Positions 43,681-52,516 of a DNA stretch of 64,000 nucleotides are shown here, piece after piece (positions within the stretch are counted from its first letter, which is position 1; every line of letters begins with the position of its first letter). The position numbers were made by a program, and so were the translations under genes. The notes under the pieces were generated by a model. It searched no databases. It had not been told where the DNA came from and was given only the letters and a program-made list of their open reading frames with translations. This stretch comes from Flavobacterium silvisoli. Lineage in GTDB: Bacteria > Bacteroidota > Bacteroidia > Flavobacteriales > Flavobacteriaceae. The stretch covers positions 62,001 through 126,000 of the forward strand of contig NZ_SJPE01000001.1 in NCBI RefSeq assembly GCF_004329815.1. The letters run 5' to 3'.

Positions 43681-46071
43681 CTATCTTTTTAAGGCAAAAT
43701 GTCCTTTTTGTGTTCTGCCATCCGAAAATTTTATAAAGTACCAATAATCGTCAGAAGGAAGTTTCTTTCCATTGAAATTTCCGTCCCAACCTTCACCACC
43801 TGCTTTAATTTGCTTGATAAATTTCCCGAACCGATCAAAAATCTGAATTATGGTATCAGGTTGCGTAGTAGTACAACGCAGATTCCAAGTATCATTATGA
43901 CCATCATCATTAGGAGTAAAATAAACCGGAATTCCAATAATTTCAAAGGATTTTGACCCTACACCACAACCATCATTATCAATAACATAGGCGGTGTGGA
44001 TACCACAGGATATATCATAAAATTGATTACTCGACTGAAAAGGGCCTTCCGGATGATCAATACTGTAACTGTAATTTGGTAAAGCAGGATTTATGATTAC
44101 CGAATTATTTTCAACGGCAGTACCCTGACTAATTACCGATGTGATACTGGCTCCATAAGAAGGACTTACCTCTACAGAACGTGTATTGATACAACCATGA
44201 GAATTGATAATGTCAACTTTATAAGTACCGGGTTGATCAACATTAATAGCATAAGTAGTATACGGAAGAACCGAACCACCATAACTCCAAACAAAATTAT
44301 AAGGCTGTCCATCCAATATCCCGGCATCAATTGTTGTTTGGAATCCAGATATGTTTGCACATATATAAGCTTCATCATTAGCTTCAATTTGCGGAAGCCT
44401 GTTAACCTTCAGGGGAATTTCGCTAATACCCGAACAACCGTTCATTCCGTCTTCAACCCTCACAAAGACGCTTGAATTGTAGGGAGAAGTATTGGTATAC
44501 ATAAGATTAGTAAGCTGATTTTGTTTCAGTAATGCATTCTGAAGCGTAGCATAATATGCAGCAGTTTGTGAAGGCGATAATACCACATTAGCCTGACTAA
44601 GGTTAAATGTAGCGAAACCGGTTTGTTGTAAATCACAGGTTTCCAATGCGGCAATAGTCTGCCCTGCTGTTACATTTACAATAAGAGTTAAGGGATAAAA
44701 TGCACTGCAACCATTGCCATTTATCAATTTCGCTATAATAACCTGAGGGTTAGCCACATTGGTGTAATTAGCCGATAACGGAAGATCAGCGGCAAGACTC
44801 GCGTTATCCAAATAATAGGTCACACTGACACTTGGATCTCCATTTGTAAAAAACCCATCGGCTTCTTTGAGATTAAATGTAGTCAAGCCATCCGGGTTGA
44901 TACCATAATCACACTGAACAAGGTTTGCCCCTGCTACAGCAGGAAATGAGTGCACAATTAAGTCGATAGGACTTATTAAAAAGCAGTTGCCGTCATCAAT
45001 TTTTATAAAAATAGTTTGGAGTTCGGGAACTGTATTATAAAAAAATTGAGGAAGCGGATTAATATCATTTTCCGCATCTGCTTTTGATAAATAGTAATTT
45101 AAAGTGATTCCGGGACCGAAATCAGGATATACGATTGAGGTAACTTCTTGCATATTGAACGTTGTCTGACCATTGAACTGGCTACCATCAGTTGTGTCAT
45201 CGCAAATAGAAAATTCATTTGCCGACAAACCTATTTCTCCGGAAATACTAATTGTAAACGAACCATTATTATAACATTCCGTTATGGTATTTTCAATTCT
45301 CACATAAATTGTCTGCGGATTTGAGGTGTTCACAAATGAGTTAGGGTTCGCAATCGGATTCACGCCCAAAAAAGCATCGCTCTCGTTGATGTAATAAGTA
45401 ACCTCAACATCGGTTTGGCTTCCAATAATGAGCGGGGTATTTTGTGTTAAGTTGAAAGCAGTTGACGCATTCGGGACACCATCAACGTCGCATTCTGTTA
45501 AATCTAACGAAGTCACTTCAGGGGGTAAATCAAACTTCGGGGGTTCATTAAATGTGGCTGTTCCGCTCCATATTAACGAAAAATTACTGTTTCCAATAGC
45601 GCGGTCAATTACAAGCATATACGTTTCTCCTTCCACCACATCAACAACTGAAACGAATCCATTACCGTCTGTCGCAGGTCCCTCACTGGTATCTGTTTCA
45701 GAACTGCGCAAACCAGTTATGTTATATGACAATCCGGCCATAACCGGGTTTGTCGTTGAACAGCGAATTATATTATTTTGAATACAAGAATCAAAATAAT
45801 AAAGATAGAAATCAAAATCCTCACTTAGGCTACTGCTTTGAGGAATAATTGTAAATTCAAGCGTACCGGAAGTAGCAATTTTAATTTTCATCCAAATGCT
45901 GTTATGTTCATGACCACCACAGCTGTTTACCTCTTGCAGTGCTCCCGGTCCGGTTACATCAATATCATTAAAGTTTGTATTACCGCATACCACTAAAGCA
46001 TCTGTACAATCATTCTGAGCGTTAAGTGTAACACTAAGCAACAGAAGAATAAATAGGAGTACGTTTTTCAT
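43681..46071 (-). CDS. T9SS type B (gliding-motility CTD) secreted protein
   Basis: 796 aa from the ATG at 46071, where the signal peptide (MKNVLLFILLLLSVTLNAQ) begins; the frame is open to 46113. An N-terminal domain (~20-180: CTDALVVCGNTNFNDI, WMKIKIATSGTLEFTI) is a pre-peptidase-C-like sandwich. It is followed by about four diverged repeats (LTECDVDG.PN..T.FNLTQ, T.FNMQEV, TFNLKEADG) with TVYVRI- or TIFIKI-like strands. The final ~85 residues (YFTPNDDGHNDTWNL ... IFDRFGKFIKQ ... WDGNFNGKKLPSDDYWY ... KGHFALKR) are the type B sorting domain also called gliding motility-associated C-terminal domain. Confidence 0.9.
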   Translation of the reverse strand: MKNVLLFILLLLSVTLNAQNDCTDALVVCGNTNFNDIDVTGPGALQEVNSCGGHEHNSIWMKIKIATSGTLEFTIIPQSSSLSEDFDFYLYYFDSCIQNNIIRCSTTNPVMAGLSYNITGLRSSETDTSEGPATDGNGFVSVVDVVEGETYMLVIDRAIGNSNFSLIWSGTATFNEPPKFDLPPEVTSLDLTECDVDGVPNASTAFNLTQNTPLIIGSQTDVEVTYYINESDAFLGVNPIANPNSFVNTSNPQTIYVRIENTITECYNNGSFTISISGEIGLSANEFSICDDTTDGSQFNGQTTFNMQEVTSIVYPDFGPGITLNYYLSKADAENDINPLPQFFYNTVPELQTIFIKIDDGNCFLISPIDLIVHSFPAVAGANLVQCDYGINPDGLTTFNLKEADGFFTNGDPSVSVTYYLDNASLAADLPLSANYTNVANPQVIIAKLINGNGCSAFYPLTLIVNVTAGQTIAALETCDLQQTGFATFNLSQANVVLSPSQTAAYYATLQNALLKQNQLTNLMYTNTSPYNSSVFVRVEDGMNGCSGISEIPLKVNRLPQIEANDEAYICANISGFQTTIDAGILDGQPYNFVWSYGGSVLPYTTYAINVDQPGTYKVDIINSHGCINTRSVEVSPSYGASITSVISQGTAVENNSVIINPALPNYSYSIDHPEGPFQSSNQFYDISCGIHTAYVIDNDGCGVGSKSFEIIGIPVYFTPNDDGHNDTWNLRCTTTQPDTIIQIFDRFGKFIKQIKAGGEGWDGNFNGKKLPSDDYWYFIKFSDGRTQKGHFALKR

Positions 46072-46166
46072 AGAACCCAAATTTACTGTATTTCTGTACA
46101 AAAGACAAAACACTAGGAATATATTATGAAAACCCTAAATGGAGCATTGTAAATTATACTCCAAAC

Positions 46167-46197
46167 AAAAAACCCGCTCAGTACTGAGCGGGTTTTT
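46167..46197. terminator. rpmA terminator (bidirectional in form)
   Basis: AAAAAACCCGCTCAGT / ACTGAGCGGGTTTTT, perfect stem between rpmA and the upstream end of the T9SS type B gene. Confidence 0.87.
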
Positions 46198-46218
46198 ATA
46201 TTCTGATAAGAGTTGTTC

Positions 46219-46479
46219 TTATGCTTCGAACGGAAGGATAGACACAAATGACTTGTTGTCTCCTTTTTTCTGGAATTTTACAATCCCATCAACTTTTGCA
46301 TGTAAAGTGTGATCTTTACCCATGTAAACGTTTTCTCCCGGGTTGTGTTTAGAACCTCTTTGTCTAACGATGATATTACCAGCAATTGCAGCTTGACCAC
46401 CATAAATCTTAACGCCTAAACGTTTCGATTCTGATTCTCTACCATTCTTAGAACTACCGACACCTTTCTTGTGAGCCAT
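46219..46479 (-). CDS. rpmA: 50S ribosomal protein L27
   Basis: 86 aa. [24 protein letters not shown], then [21 protein letters not shown]. The N-terminus starts directly with the AHKKG form and has no Firmicutes-type cleaved extension. Follows rplU by 24 bp. Confidence 0.97.
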   Translation of the reverse strand: MAHKKGVGSSKNGRESESKRLGVKIYGGQAAIAGNIIVRQRGSKHNPGENVYMGKDHTLHAKVDGIVKFQKKGDNKSFVSILPFEA

Positions 46480-46503
46480 GACGTTTTAGTTTTTAAATGT
46501 TAA

Positions 46504-46863
46504 TTATTCTTCTGTAGCTTCAGCTTTTTTTGCTGCTTTCTTTTTTGGAGCACTTCCGTTGATTCCCTCAATTACGATTTGAGTCAATGATTGTCTGTGT
46601 CCGTTTCTTTTTTTGTAACCTTTTCTTCTTTTCTTTTTGAAAACGATTACTTTGTCTCCTTTTAAGTGTTGTAACACTTTGGCTTCAACTGAAGCACCTT
46701 CTATAGCTGGGGCGCCTAAAGTGATGTTCCCATTGTCGTCTAACAAAAGAACTCTGTCAAAAGAAACTTTTGACCCTTCTTCGGTAGCCAAACGGTGAAC
46801 AAAAACTTTTTGGTCTTTGCTTACTTTAAATTGTTGCCCTGCTATCTCTACGATTGCGTACAT
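46504..46863 (-). CDS. rplU: 50S ribosomal protein L21
   Basis: 119 aa. [18 protein letters not shown] and [21 protein letters not shown] are diagnostic. The last ~15 residues ([15 protein letters not shown]) extend past the usual end with a Lys/Ala tail. TATATTTG at 46902-46895 is the likely -7 element of the rplU-rpmA operon. Confidence 0.97.
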   Translation of the reverse strand: MYAIVEIAGQQFKVSKDQKVFVHRLATEEGSKVSFDRVLLLDDNGNITLGAPAIEGASVEAKVLQHLKGDKVIVFKKKRRKGYKKRNGHRQSLTQIVIEGINGSAPKKKAAKKAEATEE

Positions 46864-46894
46864 AACAATAATGTTTAATTAATTTTTAAGTGCG

Positions 46895-46902
46895 CAAATA
46901 TA
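46895..46902 (-). promoter_or_regulatory. -7 element of rplU-rpmA
   Basis: TATATTTG on the minus strand, 31 bp before the rplU ATG. Confidence 0.6.
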
Positions 46903-47005
46903 CGACTATTTATCATACTCACAAGTCCTGAGACAAAAAAGTTTTATCTTTAAAATCAAGCCCTTAGACGAGATAAATAATTTTATGTAAATGAATAAAA
47001 AAAGA

Positions 47006-47013
47006 TACCTTTG
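47006..47013 (+). promoter_or_regulatory. -7 element of the M16 peptidase operon
   Basis: TACCTTTG, exact TAnnTTTG, 62 bp before the first ATG. Confidence 0.6.
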
Positions 47014-47075
47014 GTGTAACAAAAGTAAAAGTTAGTTAACTAACTGAACAATCAACGAAAAAATTTCAATTTTTT

Positions 47076-48404
47076 ATGAAAAAATCTTTAATCGCTTTAA
47101 GTTCAATGCTTATGCTTGGAGGAATAGCTCATGCCCAAAAGGTAGCTTTTGAGGAGTACGATTTGCCAAACGGACTTCACGTTATCTTGCACAACGACCC
47201 ATCGGCTCCGGTGGTCATCACCTCGGTGATGTATCACGTAGGTTCCAAAGACGAAAATCCGGAAAGAACCGGTTTTGCTCACTTTTTTGAACACTTATTG
47301 TTCGAAGGGACCGAAAACATCAAAAGAGGCGAATGGATGAAAACCGTAACGTCTAACGGAGGAACCAACAACGCCAATACTTCGGAAGACCGCACCTATT
47401 ACTTTGAAGTATTCCCTTCCAACAATACCGAATTGGGATTATGGATGGAATCTGAGCGCTTGATGCACCCGGTTATCAACCAAATTGGGGTAGATACGCA
47501 AAACGAAGTGGTAAAAGAAGAAAAAAGACTACGTGTAGACAACCAGCCGTATGGTCAGTTGATTGCCGAAGTAAAGAAAAATATGTTTAAAGTCCACCCG
47601 TACCGTTGGGCCACCATCGGCTCTATGGCGCATTTGGACGCAGCGACTTTAAAGGAATTTCAGGATTTCAATAAGAAGTTTTATTCGCCAAACAATGCGG
47701 TTTTGGTGGTAGCCGGTCAAATCGACATTCCGCAAACCAAGGCTTGGATTGAGAAATATTTCGGCCCTATCCCAAGAGGAGTGGAATTGAAAAAACAAAC
47801 ATTCGTAGAAGCACCCATCACCGAAACGATTCATGCTACTTACGAAGATCCGAACATCCAAAAACCAATGGTCGTAGCCGCTTACAGAACCCCGTCGATG
47901 AAAACCCGCGATGCCCGTGTCTTAGACATGATTTCTACATATTTGAGCGATGGTAAAAGCTCTAAATTGTACAAAAAAATCGTAGATGACAAAAAAATGG
48001 CTTTGCAAGTCGGGGCTTTCAACTACAGCCAGGAAGATTACGGTCAATACATCCTGTACGGAATGCCACAAGGGACCTTTACTTCAACCGATTTAATCAA
48101 AGAAATTGACGAAGAAATCGTGAAATTGCAAACCGACTTAATTTCTGAAAAAGATTTCCAAAAATTACAAAACATTAACGAGAACAACTATGTAGACAGC
48201 AATTCAAACATTGAAGGAGTTGCCGAAAACTTAGCGACTTACTATTTGTTGTATGGCGATGTAAACCTTATCAATACCGAAATCGATATGTACCGCTCGA
48301 TTACCCGTGAAGAAATTAGAGCCGTTGCCAAAAAATATTTGAATCCAAACCAACGTTTGATTTTGGATTATGTTCCTGCCAAAGACAAAGCTGAAAACAA
48401 ATAA
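47076..48404 (+). CDS. M16-family zinc peptidase, catalytic subunit
   Basis: 442 aa. A signal peptide (~1-20, SMLMLGGIAHAQ) sends it to the periplasm. The inverted zinc motif HFFEH (in GFAHFFEHLLFEGT, ~residue 70) and a downstream Glu (NEVVKEEKRLRVD) form the active site of the insulinase/processing-peptidase family. It should degrade or process short, unfolded peptides. Followed 12 bp later by a partner that lacks the motif, a pairing like the mitochondrial alpha/beta processing peptidase. Confidence 0.94.
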   Translation: MKKSLIALSSMLMLGGIAHAQKVAFEEYDLPNGLHVILHNDPSAPVVITSVMYHVGSKDENPERTGFAHFFEHLLFEGTENIKRGEWMKTVTSNGGTNNANTSEDRTYYFEVFPSNNTELGLWMESERLMHPVINQIGVDTQNEVVKEEKRLRVDNQPYGQLIAEVKKNMFKVHPYRWATIGSMAHLDAATLKEFQDFNKKFYSPNNAVLVVAGQIDIPQTKAWIEKYFGPIPRGVELKKQTFVEAPITETIHATYEDPNIQKPMVVAAYRTPSMKTRDARVLDMISTYLSDGKSSKLYKKIVDDKKMALQVGAFNYSQEDYGQYILYGMPQGTFTSTDLIKEIDEEIVKLQTDLISEKDFQKLQNINENNYVDSNSNIEGVAENLATYYLLYGDVNLINTEIDMYRSITREEIRAVAKKYLNPNQRLILDYVPAKDKAENK

Positions 48405-48416
48405 ACTTACTCGAAA

Positions 48417-50468
48417 ATGAAAAAAATTATCATATTATCAAGCTTGTTTTTAACTTTTATCATGCAAGCACAAGACAGAACACAGCCAAAACCAGGGCCA
48501 TCGCCAAGCATCAACATCAAAAAACCGGAAACCTTTTCGTTACCGAACGGATTAAAAGTTTTGGTGGTTGAAAACCATAAATTACCGAGAGTTTCTTTCA
48601 GCTTAACTATTGACAACGCGCCTTATGCCGAAGGCAACAAAAAAGGGGTTGACGATTTAACCAGCAGCTTGATCGGAAACGGCTCGCTTAAAACCCCTAA
48701 AGACGCTTTCAATGAAGAGATTGATTTTCTTGGAGCCAACATAAACTTTTATGCTTCGGGCGCTTCTGCCAGCGGATTGTCAAAATACTCGGGAAGAATC
48801 CTGGAGTTAATGGCAGAAGGAGCTTTGACGCCTAACTTTACTCAGGAAGAATTCGACAAAGAGAAAGACAAGCTAATCGAAGGCTTAAAAACGCAGGAAA
48901 AAAATGTTTCTGTAGTAGCCGGAAGAGTAGAAAACGTACTGGCTTTTGGCAAAAACAATCCTAAAGGGGAGTATTTGTCAGAAGAAACCATCAACAATGT
49001 TTCTTTGGCAGACGTAAAAGACAACTACCGCACTTATTTTGTGCCTGAGCACGCTTATTTGGTAGTGGTTGGAGACGTGAAAACCAAAGACGTGAAGAAA
49101 ATGGTGGAAAAACTATTCGGCTCATGGGTAAAAGCCACGGCGCCAAGAATTGAATATTCTAATCCAAGCAACGTGCAATACACCCAAATTAATTTTGTGG
49201 ATATGCCAAATGCGGTTCAATCGGAAATTTCATTGATCAATACCGTAAGTTTGAAAATGGCAGACCCTGATTTCTTCCCGGTTATCTTGGCCAACCAAGT
49301 ATTTGGGGGAGACTTCAACAGTTATTTGAACATGAATTTGAGAGAAAAACACGGCTGGACGTATGGTGCACGCTCTAGTGTTGGTTTCGACAAATATTTA
49401 AACAGCATGTTTAAAGCCAATTCGCAAGTGAGAAATGCCGTTACCGACAGTGCGGTAGTAGAAGCTTTGAAAGAATTAAAACGTATCCGAACTGAAAAAG
49501 TAAGCGATGAGATGTTAAACAGCGTAAAAGCCGGTTACATCGGACGTTTTGTGATGCAGGTAGAAAAACCGGCAACGGTCGCTCGTTACGCTTTGAATAT
49601 TGAAACCGAAGGTTTACCGGCTAATTTCTATGAAAACTACATCAAAAACATCAATGCCGTAACGGCCGATGACATCATGAGAGTTGCCAACAAATATTTC
49701 TTGGCCGACAACTTGAGAATTGTAGTAACCGGGAAAGGCTCAGAAGTACTGGCCGGATTGGAAAAATTAAACATTCCTATTTTTTACTTTGACAAATACG
49801 GAAATCCAACCGAAAAGCCAGCGATGAAAAAACCGGTTCCTGCGGGAGTAACTGTTAAATCAATCGTTGACAACTATGTTGCGGCTATCGGTGGTGCCAA
49901 AGCCATCAAAACCGTTAAATCAATTGCTTTGATTGGCAGCACTAAAATCCCACAAGCCCCTATGCCGTTAGATTACAAATCTAAAGCAGATGCCAAAGGA
50001 AAAATGTTGGTTGAATTGTCAATGCAAGGCATGAGCATTATGAAACAAGTCGTGAACGGTAATACTGCCTACATGATGCAACAAGGTCAGAAAAAATCCT
50101 TAGAAGGCGATGATTTGGCCAAAGCCAAAGAAAGCGCTGTATTGTTTAACGAGACCTTATTGGCTACAAAAAACGGCGTGAAAGTTACCGCTGTTGAGCC
50201 TATCAACGGTAGCGATGCCTATGCTGTAGTTGACGGAGATACTACGTATTATTTTGATGTAAAATCTGGTTTAAAAACTGCTGAAGCGACTTCTGAAGAA
50301 GATGAATCGGGTAAAAAAGCCAGCAGAGTGACCTATTTTAATGACTACAGAGATGTAAAAGGCGTAAAAGTACCTTTCAACACCATCATGAATGTAGGCA
50401 TTGAATTGGACATCAAAATTTCGGAAGCCAAAATCAACGAAGGTGTTTCGGATGCTGACTTTCAATAA
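48417..50468 (+). CDS. M16-family non-catalytic subunit with C-terminal lipoprotein-like domain
   Basis: 683 aa with a signal peptide (~1-18). Residues ~35-460 have the M16 fold (FSLPNGLKVLVVENHKLPRVS, YLVVVGDV, LREKHGWTYGARSSVG), but the place of the HxxEH motif reads KKGVDDLTSSLIG, so zinc cannot be bound. The glycine-rich and substrate loops are kept. The last ~210 residues (SIVDNYVAAIGGAKAIKTVK ... YYFDVKSGLKTAEATSEED ... YRDVKGVKVPF) look like the LolA/LolB-type outer-membrane lipoprotein-sensor fold common in Bacteroidota. Same operon as the active subunit. Confidence 0.92.
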   Translation: MKKIIILSSLFLTFIMQAQDRTQPKPGPSPSINIKKPETFSLPNGLKVLVVENHKLPRVSFSLTIDNAPYAEGNKKGVDDLTSSLIGNGSLKTPKDAFNEEIDFLGANINFYASGASASGLSKYSGRILELMAEGALTPNFTQEEFDKEKDKLIEGLKTQEKNVSVVAGRVENVLAFGKNNPKGEYLSEETINNVSLADVKDNYRTYFVPEHAYLVVVGDVKTKDVKKMVEKLFGSWVKATAPRIEYSNPSNVQYTQINFVDMPNAVQSEISLINTVSLKMADPDFFPVILANQVFGGDFNSYLNMNLREKHGWTYGARSSVGFDKYLNSMFKANSQVRNAVTDSAVVEALKELKRIRTEKVSDEMLNSVKAGYIGRFVMQVEKPATVARYALNIETEGLPANFYENYIKNINAVTADDIMRVANKYFLADNLRIVVTGKGSEVLAGLEKLNIPIFYFDKYGNPTEKPAMKKPVPAGVTVKSIVDNYVAAIGGAKAIKTVKSIALIGSTKIPQAPMPLDYKSKADAKGKMLVELSMQGMSIMKQVVNGNTAYMMQQGQKKSLEGDDLAKAKESAVLFNETLLATKNGVKVTAVEPINGSDAYAVVDGDTTYYFDVKSGLKTAEATSEEDESGKKASRVTYFNDYRDVKGVKVPFNTIMNVGIELDIKISEAKINEGVSDADFQ

Positions 50469-50492
50469 TTGAAATCACAACAGTTGATATAC

Positions 50493-50522
50493 AAAAAAGT
50501 CCCGAGAATTCGGGACTTTTTT
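50493..50522. terminator. Bidirectional terminator
   Basis: AAAAAAGTCCCGA / TCGGGACTTTTTT with a GAAT loop, between the M16 operon and the DMT transporter. Confidence 0.87.
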
Positions 50523-51387
50523 ATTTCTTGTTCGCCAAATAAACGCCTGCCAAAATGATGAACGCTCCCAAAAACTGAAACGGCGTCAGCAGTTCGTTAT
50601 CGAGCATGCCCCAGATGCAGGCAACAATTGGTATCAGGTATGTAACCGAAGAAGCAAAGACTGGCGAGGATATTTGAATGAGCTTATAAAAAAGTACATT
50701 GGCCACTCCGGTGCCAACAATGCCCAAAATCATCACAAAAAGCATGGCGTGTTGGGTAATCGGCTGACTCACTTTGGCACTGAAATCGGTCAACAACAAG
50801 ATGACAGTCGCCGGCACTACCATCACCACAAAATTGCCCGTCGTAATGCTTAGCGGTTTTACATCGGACAAATATTTTTTGATCAAATTCACATTCGTGG
50901 CATAGCAAATCGTGGCCAGCAACACCAAAACCGAGTAGTAATAGTTTTCGCTTCCGTGCTGATTGTTGCCGGTAAAAATAAGCACCGTAGTTCCTATCAA
51001 TCCGATTAGTACACCTATAAACTGACTTCTTTTAAAATGCAACCCAAAGACGACAAAACCCAAAATAAGAGTATTCAACGGTGTCAACGAATTCAAAATC
51101 GAACAAATGGAACTGCTGACCTTTGTTTCGGCCAAAGCAAAAAGATAGGCTGGGATAAACGTTCCGAACATCGAGGTCAACGCTACATACTTCCATTGGT
51201 GCAACGGAATTGAAGCCAAACTTTTGAAACCGACTAGCAACAAAAACAAAGCACAAAAGATTATGCGTAATGATCCCAACTGAAAAGGATTTAAGCCAAT
51301 CAACCCTTTTTTAATCAGTATAAATGAGCTTCCCCAAATGAGTGCCAGAACAATTAAGATAAACCATTTTAGATGTGGTGATTTCAT
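50521..51387 (-). CDS. EamA/DMT-family transporter
   Basis: 288 aa, about ten membrane helices in two EamA repeats (LIWGSSFILIKKGL near the N-terminus; the second repeat starts at NYYYSVLVLLATICYATNVNLIKKYL). It exports small metabolites or amino acids; the substrate cannot be inferred. Single gene. Confidence 0.92.
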   Translation of the reverse strand: MKSPHLKWFILIVLALIWGSSFILIKKGLIGLNPFQLGSLRIIFCALFLLLVGFKSLASIPLHQWKYVALTSMFGTFIPAYLFALAETKVSSSICSILNSLTPLNTLILGFVVFGLHFKRSQFIGVLIGLIGTTVLIFTGNNQHGSENYYYSVLVLLATICYATNVNLIKKYLSDVKPLSITTGNFVVMVVPATVILLLTDFSAKVSQPITQHAMLFVMILGIVGTGVANVLFYKLIQISSPVFASSVTYLIPIVACIWGMLDNELLTPFQFLGAFIILAGVYLANKK

Positions 51388-51449
51388 AGCTTGTTTTTAA
51401 CCCGTCAAATTTTGTAATTTTTTTAAGAACTAACGTCTTTATTTTTCAT

Positions 51450-51457
51450 TAATTTTG
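51450..51457 (+). promoter_or_regulatory. -7 element of the HMA lipoprotein gene
   Basis: TAATTTTG, exact TAnnTTTG, 50 bp before the ATG at 51508. Confidence 0.6.
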
Positions 51458-51507
51458 TCCACAATCAGAAGACTGTCATTACAAACAACGTAAAAAATAT
51501 AAGACTC

Positions 51508-51900
51508 ATGAATTTCACCAAATCATTATTAATATGCGGTCTGGCTTCAACATTATTGTTGAGCTGTAAAGACACAGCCAGCAAACCTACCACAGCTGAC
51601 GGCAACGAAACCTCGACAACTGTTGAAAAGAAAGTTCCTGCCGTAGCGGTAAAACCTGAAACAGCAAGTTTCAAAATTGAAGGAATGACTTGCGCCATTG
51701 GTTGTGCCAAAACCATTGAAAAGAAATTAGCAAAAATGGACGGCGTTCAAAAAGCGACTGTAGATTTCGACAAAAAAGAAGCTACCGTTGATTTTGATGC
51801 TTCGGTATTAACTCCGGAAAAACTGGTTCAAGCGGTTGAATCTACCGGTGATGGTGCTACTTACAAAGTATCAAATGTAAAGACTAACAACAAGGCTTAA
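51508..51900 (+). CDS. Heavy-metal-associated domain lipoprotein
   Basis: 130 aa. Lipoprotein signal with a lipid Cys near residue 20 (TLLLSCKD), a Thr/Lys/Val-rich linker, then an HMA (ferredoxin-like) domain at ~55-125. The metal loop is GMTCAIGCAKTIEK: the two cysteines are three residues apart (CxxxC) instead of the usual two (CxxC). The rest of the fold (VQKATVDFDKKEATVDFD ... LVQAVESTGDGATY) is normal. It may bind Cu(I) or another soft metal in the periplasm, with altered coordination. Confidence 0.88.
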   Translation: MNFTKSLLICGLASTLLLSCKDTASKPTTADGNETSTTVEKKVPAVAVKPETASFKIEGMTCAIGCAKTIEKKLAKMDGVQKATVDFDKKEATVDFDASVLTPEKLVQAVESTGDGATYKVSNVKTNNKA

Positions 51901-51915
51901 GAATAATATTTGTAC

Positions 51916-51946
51916 AAAAAAGGAACTCAATTGAGTTCCTTTTTTT
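51916..51946. terminator. Bidirectional terminator
   Basis: AAAAAGGAACTCAA / TTGAGTTCCTTTTT, a perfect palindrome between the HMA gene and gldD. Confidence 0.87.
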
Positions 51947-52508
51947 ATTTCCAACGTATGGTTTCCATTAAACGCTGCATATCATTTTTAATGTAACTGG
52001 CCGCGGGCATAATTGAGTCGAAATTGGGTTTGGCGAAAAAATAAACCGATCCCGTCACAAAATGTTTGATACTGTCTGTAACATAAAACTGAGAATTGGT
52101 AGCCGCATTTCCATCTACCTGATAAAACATACCATATACTTTGTGGTCGTAGTTTATGAATGGCTGTTCCAAAATATCATCAGCTTTAATCACGTGTTCG
52201 TAAGTTAATTTTTGAGCATCTCTCAATAAAACATTGATGTTATTGTTCACCGTTTTATAAGTCAGATAAATTGTGGCTTTCATCTTTGGATACTGAATAG
52301 AAAAGCCGCAATTCTTGTCTTCTTTTATAATGGCATCTTCATTCATTTCAAACTCAAAAGGGCAATGATTACTGAAAGAAGCATACTTTGCCTCCGGATA
52401 ATCAAGCCTCAACTGACTGGCGGGTTTAGGCAGTGTATCTTTTTTGCAACTGCCGGCAAAAACCGCAAGGATGACTAACAATACTCCGGCTGATATTTTT
52501 TTATGCAT
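51945..52508 (-). CDS. gldD: Gliding motility lipoprotein GldD
   Basis: 187 aa. Lipid Cys after VFAGS (CKKD). The body (RLDYPEAKYASFSNHCPFEFEMN, MKATIYLTYK, LLRDAQKLTYEHVIKAD, YDHKVYGMFYQVDGNAATNSQFYVTD) matches GldD, an essential gliding/T9SS-associated lipoprotein of Flavobacterium. Its neighbours gldE, ssb and mutY are the order known from that genus. Confidence 0.94.
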   Translation of the reverse strand: MHKKISAGVLLVILAVFAGSCKKDTLPKPASQLRLDYPEAKYASFSNHCPFEFEMNEDAIIKEDKNCGFSIQYPKMKATIYLTYKTVNNNINVLLRDAQKLTYEHVIKADDILEQPFINYDHKVYGMFYQVDGNAATNSQFYVTDSIKHFVTGSVYFFAKPNFDSIMPAASYIKNDMQRLMETIRWK

Positions 52509-52516
52509 TTTATTAT

